From CAYUJH01 sp964394585 (GTDB lineage Bacteria > Bacteroidota > Bacteroidia > Cytophagales > Flammeovirgaceae): a DNA stretch of 36,103 bases. Positions 26,301-31,528 of this stretch are shown here, in pieces. Below the pieces are notes generated by a model. It was given only the letters and a program-made list of their open reading frames with translations. It had not been told where the DNA came from and did not search any database. The stretch is taken from positions 1 through 36,103 of the forward strand of contig CAYMYI010000033.1 of assembly GCA_964394585.1 (NCBI GenBank). The letters are read 5' to 3'. A program made the position numbers and the translations under genes. Position 1 is the stretch's first letter, and each line of letters starts with the position of its first letter.

Positions 26301-26698
26301 CGTACGAAAGCCAAGGTACTTATGAAGTAACCCTTACTGTACGCGATTTGAAAGGCTGTACCGATACATACTCTAATTTGATTGTGATAGGTCCGCGTCG
26401 TCCTGATTTGCAGCCACTGACGGTAATGAACATCATCACTCCTAATAATGATGGACAAAACGATGTGCTTTATATCACGAATATTGAAGAATACCCCGAC
26501 AACGAAGTTTTAGTACTTAATAGTTGGGGAACTCAAGTGTTTACCACCACATCGTATCGGAATGACTGGGGAGCTACTTGGAATAAAAAATTACTACCAC
26601 CGGGTACGTATGTCTGTATCGTACAAGTCAACTTTATTGATGCAGAAGGGAACGAAACCACAGAAACCATTAAGGAAAGCATTACGATTCTCCGATAA
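17357..26698 (+). CDS. Giant secreted multidomain surface protein with type B (CHU_C) type IX secretion signal
   Basis: A 3113-residue product with a signal peptide (about 1-33, cut near AYA/Q). Domains in order: FnIII (35-120), LamG/concanavalin-like (126-340), SbsA-like Ig (350-460), seven VCBS/FG-GAP repeats with DxDxDG-type calcium loops (462-800), three leucine-rich-repeat blocks each opened by a W-F-G-(V/I)...G-C-V cap (800-1228, 1229-1588, 1590-1831), an Ig domain (1858-1948), a choice-of-anchor D/ASH-like domain (2101-2228), four Ig-like repeats (2232-2560), PKD-like repeats (2558-2930), a PKD domain (2932-3013; GWEWDFGDG), and the gliding-motility C-terminal domain (3022-3113; NIITPNNDGQNDV). 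The last domain directs export by the type IX system and surface retention, as in SprB. An adhesin or motility-adhesin role is inferred. A 10-N gap lies at 26004-26013. The next gene is its likely SprF partner. Confidence 0.93.
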   Translation: MTYYYNAYFLPRLASLKLILLLVLLSTLQVAYAQVPENVRAFPEDTQVRLTWDEVAGADEYKIYRGDTEANISTEVAVVTTTDFIDTDLTNNNLYVYAIAAITGGAEGDRSDTVGVVPRAATPLRDVVNAASFNATNAFFQVDTATMLNFANDEDFAIAFWVRADVTQGEEGQIGLIAKRAGASGAYPYSISMNGKHGRVTFARGDGTEEAVIRSGKNINDGAYHHIVATKSGASLELFIDGKSQGTTDDVTGDPGNVSNIVIGKLTESGAGFLAGQIDELAMFGVALSAAEISTYLQNPQPYLGTESDLLGLWHFDEPAASDKAYDGVGNLHPAILNGAAFQASEAMPTILKVTTTDPTRNAVGVAGDRSINIRFGVGIDNGSASNESVRVRGSFSGPLGDAPSVVNSSTVQIQPTADFKAGEQVIVTATGGIRGASTEKPEAFWATENFSYTIASEEGEGAFVDIGNSFGAATSNDVALADLNGDGILDALFANAAGNKVWTGNDDGNGRGDGTFTEVASFGNSDSRGVALADLDDDGAIDAFIANAGANIVWTGDGAGGFTAAGSYGSATSNAVALGDLNGDGFPDAFVANEGENRVWFNNTDGTFEDSGKAYGNATSTDVALGDVDADGDLDVAVANDGGESKVYLNNGHGIFTEGPSLGSTTSTGIAFGNLNGDGFLDVVIANTGGANTVWINGYNPPNPVSFTEGDNLGNSDTQDVAIGDLDADGDMDIFFVNTGANKIYLNNGNGTFSEVVEEYGEATSLGVALGDLNDDGALDAFVANGDNEANKPWINGGCAVRDRVALLALYNGTGGENWTDATNWNSEEPLSTWFGVQVNSDGCVTSLQLPNNGLTGQVPANLWKAINIKTLDLSGNNLVGTLSPTVKNLTALERLNLSDNILSGNLPIQLDSLPALRVLNLSENRFSGQIPEIPNAGNLVNLQVLNLSNNDLEGAIPATFGGLSSLRYLNLSNNSPGLNGDIPAELGNLLTLDSLDLSNNALSGAIPGQLTNLINLRTLRLSNNNIDQIPESIDEMSSLRILFLDGNAITEIPDELGGLFSLRELSLSNNQLADSIPEQIWTLTGLEYLALNGNQLTGNLPAEIGLLTNLTYLHLGSNQFTGQIPAEIGNLLDLEFLSLADNSFSSSLPDAIANLIRLKSLLVNDNTFAGSGISGAIPLAYAETLTQLETFDFRNTNVCEPVGNDIYAAWKSGITNFQTNNNVCPACLQENRDALIALYNSTNGSQWSNDTNWNTNRSLGEWFGVTTNALGCVTELDLSKSNEQGQGVPGNNLVGAIPEAIEGLSDLEVLNLSFNKLDSLLPETIGSGLTNLVKLDVSNNLLEGEIPVSLSGLTALEELYLDENNFTGPLPNSISSLQELRVLSFAGNSIDEIPQAVSGLDNIEIINGARNQLTEIPEDIWTITTLKTLDLSGNAIDGEIPSEEANINLPNLNVLNLSANRFTNFPATITQIPLLVDLFLQENAIRDSIPTSIGQLNNLVRFNVSDNRLLGGLPSEIGDIATLKEIILSDNDSLSGPLPLSLTQLEVADTLIYINTSLCEPEDEDFATWRDALIDSGGVYVGTGLCPACIKDDREALTEFFTSLQGENWRNSVNNLAVWKPDNPSSQVSAWFGISVNGEGCVVGIDLSNSTGAGNDGNNLRGTIPPEIANLTELRYLNLSNNDSLGGEIPVEITALSNLEELSLNNVALEGEIPAGIWELEDLDTLDLGNNFLSDTISTNIKNLRKLRLLDLSKNQLIGELPREIGNLEQLLRLNLDSTGLTGSVPVELLNLEQLVFINLSDNAFTTTPNLATLNNWGGDANDGVYVDENRLTFGSIEPLIALPDSVTLVYAPQDSIEMSPREYTVVEGTPFQIIFDTDGENNQYQWFKVNELGELTSVSTLTDTSLFRIETPVLADSGFYLCEVTNTLATELTIPTQQIKINVVPAETTLTPLGTVGTGIAPSPLLASAKDQAILGFGAVSTGTTEITQITIPTTTDPNGKFENVRLVRSTDSSYVSQEDNVEVEGVTIDLGIGQIELLNMLDTLDTTAVYYFLIADIDTTVSAKTDSIQMEFEAEDVLVSLGSVRDTTITSLEYRFAALQEIAIIGNDTTIINGDTTPETRDMTDMGFGIVGDTLIRTYQIVNLGDTTLQLTGEPPFIRFQENFEELFLLTQAPDSSRIAGRDTLSFSIGYVAIDTAARDVRISIASNDTTASPYTFLLRARGTFPPPLTFTGETIGCEGDSLMLVADATDADQYIWKLGNDTLSTDTTLIIPVLVDSIHTDSSYSLTLIKDTYTYTSDTFNVQVNPYPVATFTGDPEFSTNPILCFGEPLTLIADEKDAAYIWRKGEEEIGTDSVLLITSVEDSTRNDYTLTVIKNGCMVTSDSFTVRVRPKPLMTFQGDTIVCENSTLELVADEIDAISYTWMKGDSVLSTENTLSIPAIADSLSGDDYSLKINKAFCEDSIGFSVQVKPLPTTEFEGDTLLCAGQQLFLTALQTEADSFIWRKGDIELSDSSVLILDTLSVEDSGDDYSLWILNDSCFIERQFSVIVNPAPPVQISGQDSVCALGQIYTYSAFTEENIYNWRVEGGEIIGGFDTTVVITSDTVFIDSTNFEVSFDTASIIDFTNSIDVVWNDSIESGMVYLEELIDYGDSTFSCVIQDSLETFITPFVQPRLLGINQVCEFSTGVVYAAESIDNDYTWEVIGGRIVEGQNTSQIIVDWDSAGIGTVTLFEAPVADTYCPVAVTLEVEIFSDPEVQIIGPKAVCEGSTEIAYSSNTLNGIYNWTVIGGTITSRADSSTIFVDWGPAGVGSIKLEQSFGTGQSCFADTTEVISINEIPEARIIGNRTTCVGAEEVLYTASDTTGDLYFWRITGGAITXXXXSVRWQPNADSIRTGRVEMIQVTQYDSLGIECTDTDFIEISLDGTEPVAAFQDPPQTPAGLGVRFVDQSTGPDDIIGWEWDFGDGREGSTEQNPSHSYESQGTYEVTLTVRDLKGCTDTYSNLIVIGPRRPDLQPLTVMNIITPNNDGQNDVLYITNIEEYPDNEVLVLNSWGTQVFTTTSYRNDWGATWNKKLLPPGTYVCIVQVNFIDAEGNETTETIKESITILR
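18740..19755 (+). repeat. Seven VCBS/FG-GAP repeats within the giant surface protein
   Basis: Seven units of about 45-50 residues share the pattern S..VALGDLNGDG..DAFVAN.G.N.VW. The calcium-loop cores read DLNGDGILD, DLDDDGAID, DLNGDGFPD, DVDADGDLD, NLNGDGFLD, DLDADGDMD and DLNDDGALD. Seven such blades would fit a beta-propeller, as in integrin alpha-type folds. The fifth unit replaces the first Asp with Asn. Confidence 0.85.
19755..22850 (+). repeat. Three tandem plant-type leucine-rich-repeat solenoids within the giant surface protein
   Basis: Each block opens with a cap containing R(D/E)ALxxLY-like, NW, WFGV and GCV elements (near 19775, 21055 and 22140), then repeats of the form LxxLxLSxNxLxGxIPxxLxxLx. 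I count about 15, 11 and 7 repeats. Blocks one and two end in a C-terminal cap with C-E-P...W, followed by CPAC before the next block. Block three ends differently (NRLTFGSIEPL) and leads into an Ig domain. Confidence 0.85.
26004..26013. other. Assembly gap of ten N
   Basis: Ten unknown bases lie inside a PKD-like repeat of the giant gene, between GGAIT and SVRWQPNADS. The frame remains open across it with four unknown residues. The preceding repeats have about nine residues between the IT and V-x-W positions, while this copy would have about five, so the true missing length may be larger than ten bases. Confidence 0.95.
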
Positions 26699-26725
26699 CT
26701 TCGCTTGCTAAAAACTATTTCAACT

Positions 26726-27766
26726 ATGTTAAAACAACTACCGTTACTAGTCATACTGTTTTTCTTGAGTGTAGGAACTTCCTATGCCCAAGAAGCCCCT
26801 ATTTTTAGTCAGAATCTTACCCATGGCTTTCTGTACAATCCATCATTAGCAGGCGGAAGAGCAGGACAGATTACCGTAGCCCAACAACGCTTATGGGCAC
26901 AAACGGGGCAAAACCCTACGGTATCTTATCTTAGTGCCAACACACCGTTAAATCGTGGACATTTAGGGTTGGGGGTCAATATTTACAATCTTGAAATTGA
27001 CCGCTTTCAAACCATGTTTGTTTCGCCGGCTATCTCATACCACATGCTTATTTCGCACGATTTAGCCTTATCTTTTGGGTTTGCCGGTGAAATTTCGAAT
27101 ACTACGCTGAATTTAGATGGTATCCGTGTATTGCACGTAACCGATCCTCTCATCTTAGATTATCCCGACAATCAAATCTTATTCGATGTATCGTTTGGAA
27201 TGAACATCTCTTCGAGTTATGCCAGGGGCGGTTTTGCTTTCAACCGAATCATGTCGTTTTTGCAAGGCAACGAGGGTGAAAAAGATTTGCAAGAATATTA
27301 CACGATTCATGGCAGCTTATTTTTACCCGCCTCAGGAGGTCGCGATTTGTTCGAACCCATGGCTGTAATCCGAAAGCCTATCGGTGGCCCTCCTACGTTA
27401 GACATCGGCGCCTATTACACGCTCAATGGGCTGATAACCGCTGGTGCAGCATACCGTACTTCTTCGTTAGCCACTGCTACATTAGGATTAAAGTTCATTC
27501 CGTTTACTACCATCGGATATACCTATCAAATGCCTGTGGGTGGGCTAAGCGGACAAGCCGGAAGTTCCCAAGAAATTACTTTGAGTTTTCGTTTCAACGA
27601 TTTTCAAATGCTTGATCGGGCAAAATTCGGTCGTTCTCCCATCAATTCAGGGGCAATTTACTCTCGCCAACGCTTCTTGCGTAACTATTCTAAATTCAAC
27701 CGACGCCCCAAAAAATCACGATCGAGTTTTCGCAGAGGAAAACGATACCGAGGTAGAGGATGGTAG
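26726..27766 (+). CDS. PorP/SprF-family type IX secretion-associated outer-membrane protein with basic C-terminal tail
   Basis: A 346-residue protein with a signal peptide (MLKQLPLLVILFFLSVGTSYA, cleaved before QEAP). The start of the mature form, PIFSQNLTHGFLYNPSLAG, is the signature of the PorP/SprF family. The ATG at 26726 was chosen over an in-frame TTG at 26705. Beta-strand pattern and GYTYQMPVGGLSG...GSSQEITLSFRFN match the family's barrel end. SprF-like proteins are needed for export of their neighbouring type B CTD protein, and this gene lies 27 bases after the giant CHU_C protein, so the two are a probable secretion pair. After the barrel end a tail of about 45 residues contains at least 15 Arg/Lys in its last 33 residues and no acidic residue there, which is unusual. 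A strong terminator follows. Confidence 0.88.
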   Translation: MLKQLPLLVILFFLSVGTSYAQEAPIFSQNLTHGFLYNPSLAGGRAGQITVAQQRLWAQTGQNPTVSYLSANTPLNRGHLGLGVNIYNLEIDRFQTMFVSPAISYHMLISHDLALSFGFAGEISNTTLNLDGIRVLHVTDPLILDYPDNQILFDVSFGMNISSSYARGGFAFNRIMSFLQGNEGEKDLQEYYTIHGSLFLPASGGRDLFEPMAVIRKPIGGPPTLDIGAYYTLNGLITAGAAYRTSSLATATLGLKFIPFTTIGYTYQMPVGGLSGQAGSSQEITLSFRFNDFQMLDRAKFGRSPINSGAIYSRQRFLRNYSKFNRRPKKSRSSFRRGKRYRGRGW

Positions 27767-27783
27767 GATACTCCCATTCTTTG

Positions 27784-27818
27784 AAAGCCCAATTCTCATA
27801 ATCAGAATTGGGCTTTTT
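27784..27818 (+). terminator. Strong intrinsic terminator of the surface-protein/PorP operon
   Basis: A perfect 13-bp stem, AAAGCCCAATTCT (27784-27796) with AGAATTGGGCTTT (27804-27816), closes a 7-base loop and runs into TTTTT. It lies 18 bases after the PorP-like stop codon. Confidence 0.92.
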
Positions 27819-27952
27819 ACTTAGTAATAATAAGGATTTGATATGGACGAACCATACGTAAGATTCAGAAAATTGTTGGCAACCACTTCAAGTTGTTATT
27901 TTTTCGGTAATTTTAAATTATGTAGAATTTAAACGGTTTGTAACACTTTATC

Positions 27953-28957
27953 GTGAAGATTGTAATCCCTATGGCAGGGCGGGCAACCCATTTGCGCCCA
28001 CATACACTGGCAACGGCAAAATCGCTTTTAAAAATTGCAGGTAAATCGGTGATATATCGCACAATTGAAAACTTGATGTCGCTCACTGAAGCTCTCTTAG
28101 AAGAACTCGTATTCATTATTCGAGAACCTGACGAAGATATCGAAACTGAATTGCACCGAATTGCCACTACTTTTAGTGCCGCTTGCAAGATTTATTACCA
28201 ACAACACCCCCTAGGAACAGCGCATGCGCTCTTATGCGCGGCTGAATCACTGCAAGGTGAAGTATTAGTAGCGTTTACCGATCGGTTGTTTGAAGCCGAA
28301 AATACATTTAACCGAATTGAAGAGGCTGTTGTATGGGTGAAAAAAGTAGAGCACCCTGAACAATACGATATCGTGAAATTGCATGATTCTCAATTGGTCA
28401 ATAAGTTCTATCACATGCCGGACGAATATGTTTCCGAGTTTGCCCTAATTGGCGTGTATTACTTTAAAGATGCCACCAACTTTTTACGTGCTCTCCGTAA
28501 AGTGTACCAAGACAACCAACAGATCGAAGGAGAATTCCAGTTGATTTCAGTACTACAACTCATGAACGAGCAAGGGACAAAGTTTTTAGCCGAACAAACA
28601 ACGCATTGGTTCGATTTGAGCAATAAAGCAGGAATCATCCGAACAACCCAGCACTACTTGAGTAGTTTAACTACCCAACAGCTAATTCATGAAAACGTAC
28701 AAATTACACATTCTATCATCATTCCGCCGGTTTATATTGGCAGCGATGTAACGGTTGAAAATTCTGTGATTGGACCGTTCGTATGCCTTGATGAAGGAAC
28801 TACAATTACCAATTCAGTTTTGCAAGATACCCTCATAGGAGAACACACCCACATCAACCGAGGGAACCTAGTAAACTCCCTCATTGGAAATCATGTTAAA
28901 ATGCAAGGAACCCCAGCTTCACTCAATGTAGGCGATTACAATCAAATCGACTTATGA
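27953..28957 (+). CDS. Sugar-nucleotidyltransferase-like protein with left-handed beta-helix tail and eroded active-site motifs
   Basis: A 334-residue cytosolic protein starting at GTG 27953, which yields the family's typical opening MKIVIPMAG. Residues 1-235 are nucleotidyltransferase-like and 245-334 are hexapeptide/beta-helix-like (IIIPPVYIGSDVTVENSVIGPFV). The family forms NDP-sugars from sugar-1-phosphate and NTP. The signature G-x-G-T-R-L-R-P-x9-PK is altered here: GRATHLRPHTLATAKSLL has Ala, His and Ala at the second Gly, the Arg and the Pro. The metal site is TDRLFEAE instead of a (G/A)DTLF-like stretch, and the usual EKP near 160 is HMP. GTAHAL is kept. The fold is intact but catalysis is doubtful. 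Its stop overlaps the ATG of the TPR gene by four bases (ATGA). Confidence 0.82.
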   Translation: MKIVIPMAGRATHLRPHTLATAKSLLKIAGKSVIYRTIENLMSLTEALLEELVFIIREPDEDIETELHRIATTFSAACKIYYQQHPLGTAHALLCAAESLQGEVLVAFTDRLFEAENTFNRIEEAVVWVKKVEHPEQYDIVKLHDSQLVNKFYHMPDEYVSEFALIGVYYFKDATNFLRALRKVYQDNQQIEGEFQLISVLQLMNEQGTKFLAEQTTHWFDLSNKAGIIRTTQHYLSSLTTQQLIHENVQITHSIIIPPVYIGSDVTVENSVIGPFVCLDEGTTITNSVLQDTLIGEHTHINRGNLVNSLIGNHVKMQGTPASLNVGDYNQIDL

Positions 28958-30744
28958 AATTTAAAATGATAAGAAAACGGCATATGAAAGCAATAAAAGC
29001 CTGTATCGTATTTCTAATTTGTACACTGGGTGTAGAAACTCTTGCGCAAGAGCCTACACCGGAAACGAATGACATCTTCCCCAATAGCCAAGAGCAAACT
29101 GAAGCCCGACTGGCGCGCTATGCTAAAGCACAAGCAGAAAGTAATCTTATTGATGCAATGAAATTTTATGCTTTAGGCGATTACAAAGAAGCCCTCGAAG
29201 CTCTAATGCAAAGCGATAAAGCAGTACCCAATACGGCATCTATCCAACATCAAATATCTAAAGTGTACTATAAGTTAGAAGATTATGAAAAAGCAGTGTC
29301 ATATGCCCAAAAGGCGATTGAGTTTGATCAAACTAATCTGTTTTTTTATGAATTTTTGATTGAGTTATTTCGTGCGCAAGAGGATTATAAGCGTGTGGTG
29401 GAAATTTCCGAACAACTACTTGCCAAAATGGAGTCGCCTCAACGCGACTATTACTTCGACTTGGCTAGTGCGTATATCCAACTAGAAGATTATAAGAAAG
29501 CGCTGAAAGTATTCGAAGAAATTGAACAGGCTTTTGGAGTGAACAATCAGCTCATTGACCTTAAACAACGTTGTTTGCTTTCAATGGGCGATGCCGATAA
29601 AGCCATTCGAATTGGCGAGCAGTATTTGGAAGTTGCTGAAAATGAGCAAGAGTATTACGAAACACATATTCAATTTTTAATGTCGCTCAACCAGTATACA
29701 ACGGCGAAAGAGCATTTAACCACTTACGAGCAACAATTTGGACAAACAAGCCAGTGGCATATGTTCATGCTACATGTTTCGACCATTGAAAATGACAACG
29801 AAGCATTTTTTGAGCATGCAAAAGTAGCGTTTAAAAATCCATCCATCCCTTTCGATGATAAAGTACGCCACGTTTTGCGATATTTCCCTTTTGAAAACTC
29901 GCAAACCGGCAATGCTGCCTTAGGAAAAGAACTTACCCAAATTATTTACGAAACCCACCCCGACCAAGCGAAAGCCTATGAATTGTATGCCGAGTTTTTA
30001 TTGATGCAAGAAGACATTCAAGAAGCGCGTACAATTTTGCTAAAATCGCTAGAACTCGATGAAAATAACTTTGAAGTATGGCAGAAAATCGTGGAGCTCG
30101 ATGTGGAGCTAGGCGATTATAATGCCTTGCTAACACATACCGAAGATGCCATCATTATTTACCCAAACCAAGCATATTTTTTCCTATTCAATGGTTTGGC
30201 GCACCAAGTGCAAAACAACCACGAAGAGGCCATCGCTGTGCTAGAGCAAGCTCAAATGCTAGCAGTGAACGATAACAAAGCTTTCCAATTGCAACTTCAA
30301 ACGCAACTAGGCGATGCCTACCATCATGTAGAAGAGTATGAGAAATCGAACGCTGCATATGATGCAGCCCTCGCTATTGATGCCAACAATACACATGTAC
30401 TTAATAATTACAGCTATTACTTGGCAATTCGGAACGAAAACCTGGATAAAGCCCATAAGCTTGCCAAGCGTCTGTTGAGCTTATCGCCTTCTAATCCACA
30501 TTACCTCGATACCTACGGATGGGTACTCTACGCCCAAGAAAAATACCAGGAAGCATTACCATATCTTGAAAAGGCAGCCAGTGCAGCCCCGCAAAATGCT
30601 GCTATTGCTGAACACCTCGGCGATGTTTTATACAAATTGGGTAATGCTGATAAAGCTGTAGAGCAATGGCAAAAGGCGAAAGAGCTGGGGGGGAATTACA
30701 GCAAAAGCCTTGAAAGGAAACTGAAAGAAAGAAAATTGAATTAA
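28954..30744 (+). CDS. Secreted TPR-repeat protein
   Basis: A 596-residue protein with a signal peptide and many tetratricopeptide repeats. The ATG at 28954 overlaps the previous stop (ATGA), indicating translational coupling. In-frame ATGs at 28969 and 28984 are alternatives; the one at 28984 gives a compact signal peptide, MKAIKACIVFLICTLGVETLA. Repeat cores such as YALGDYKEALEAL, YYKLEDYEKAVSYAQKAIEFD, YIQLEDYKKALKVFEEIE, LAIRNENLDKAHKLAKRLL and YAQEKYQEALPYLEKAA run nearly end to end, giving an all-helical superhelix used for protein binding. It probably acts in the periplasm, perhaps in envelope assembly. The coupling with a nucleotidyltransferase-like gene suggests a shared envelope role, but that is inference from position only. 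Confidence 0.88.
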   Translation: MKFKMIRKRHMKAIKACIVFLICTLGVETLAQEPTPETNDIFPNSQEQTEARLARYAKAQAESNLIDAMKFYALGDYKEALEALMQSDKAVPNTASIQHQISKVYYKLEDYEKAVSYAQKAIEFDQTNLFFYEFLIELFRAQEDYKRVVEISEQLLAKMESPQRDYYFDLASAYIQLEDYKKALKVFEEIEQAFGVNNQLIDLKQRCLLSMGDADKAIRIGEQYLEVAENEQEYYETHIQFLMSLNQYTTAKEHLTTYEQQFGQTSQWHMFMLHVSTIENDNEAFFEHAKVAFKNPSIPFDDKVRHVLRYFPFENSQTGNAALGKELTQIIYETHPDQAKAYELYAEFLLMQEDIQEARTILLKSLELDENNFEVWQKIVELDVELGDYNALLTHTEDAIIIYPNQAYFFLFNGLAHQVQNNHEEAIAVLEQAQMLAVNDNKAFQLQLQTQLGDAYHHVEEYEKSNAAYDAALAIDANNTHVLNNYSYYLAIRNENLDKAHKLAKRLLSLSPSNPHYLDTYGWVLYAQEKYQEALPYLEKAASAAPQNAAIAEHLGDVLYKLGNADKAVEQWQKAKELGGNYSKSLERKLKERKLN

Positions 30745-30800
30745 TGGTTTCTTAATCAAAAAAAAGAAGATTGCCCCTGCCTTAATGTGCCAATGCTTTT

Positions 30801-31457
30801 ATGGAAAACTGGTTTACTTCTCCTGAGATTTACTATTGCGAAGCACCTCTCTATGGAGCCTATTTTCAGCCGTTGAATACCATTAGTAATTTGGCATTCA
30901 TCATTGCTACGGCGCTATTTTATGTTCGGTTGAAAAAGGCAAATGGGGTAGATACGCGCTTTCAAATTTTTGCTGTGCTGCTCATTACATTTGGCGTAGG
31001 TTCTGCGGCATGGCATGCTTTCCCCAACTTTTGGACCTGGCTACTCGATGTGGTACCGGTATCCGTTTTTTTTGTTTATCTCGCCTATTATGTGCACGTA
31101 CGTGTCTTTACCCGAAAAAGGATAGCACAGCTTTGGTTTATCGCTTTTCTACTTTGGACTGGCATCGTTACGTTGGCTCTTCAGTTTCTTTTTGAAAGGA
31201 TGCTCAATGGTGCCGAATCGTACATTGCCCAACTCACTTATCTTTTCGGCATTGCCGTCTACGCTACCTACAAAAATAATAGCATAGCCAAATGGGTTTT
31301 CCTACTAACGGGGATATTCTTGATACAGCTATTTTTCCGCCAAAATGACCAAGCTTTTTGCGAGGTTTGGCCTTATGGACTCCACTTTTTATGGCATACT
31401 ACAGGAGGTTTTTCAATCTATCTGGGCTTATACATCATTTACTTTGGCTGGAAATAA
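30801..31457 (+). CDS. Ceramidase-family (CREST superfamily) integral membrane hydrolase
   Basis: A 218-residue protein with about seven hydrophobic helices, the length and topology of alkaline ceramidases and related CREST proteins, zinc-dependent hydrolases that cleave the amide bond of ceramide-like lipids. The motifs are in order: YYCEAPLYGAYFQPLNTISN near the N-terminus (Cys13, Glu15, NTISN), GVGSAAWHAFPNFWTWLLDVVP (Ser68, His72, Asp83) and PYGLHFLWHTTGG near the end (His195, His199). These are the Ser, Asp and three His of the superfamily. Many Bacteroidota make sphingolipids, so a ceramide substrate is plausible but not shown. The gene sits 56 bases after the TPR gene and 71 bases before the VWA gene. 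I see no terminator in either gap. Confidence 0.85.
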   Translation: MENWFTSPEIYYCEAPLYGAYFQPLNTISNLAFIIATALFYVRLKKANGVDTRFQIFAVLLITFGVGSAAWHAFPNFWTWLLDVVPVSVFFVYLAYYVHVRVFTRKRIAQLWFIAFLLWTGIVTLALQFLFERMLNGAESYIAQLTYLFGIAVYATYKNNSIAKWVFLLTGIFLIQLFFRQNDQAFCEVWPYGLHFLWHTTGGFSIYLGLYIIYFGWK

Positions 31458-31528
31458 AAAGTGCAACCCTATTAAAAAACCCTACCCTTCCTTTTTGAGT
31501 TGGCTTTTTAATAACCCTACCCTCATAT

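Noticed and set aside
27835..27950. Possible riboswitch or small RNA in the 186-base gap before the nucleotidyltransferase-like gene
   Set aside because: After the terminator the gap is AT-rich with no stable stem set or recognisable aptamer pattern.
31458..31528. Repeated ACCCTA units between the ceramidase-like and ViaA-like genes
   Set aside because: Only three or four short copies with irregular spacing; too little for a defined repeat or binding site.
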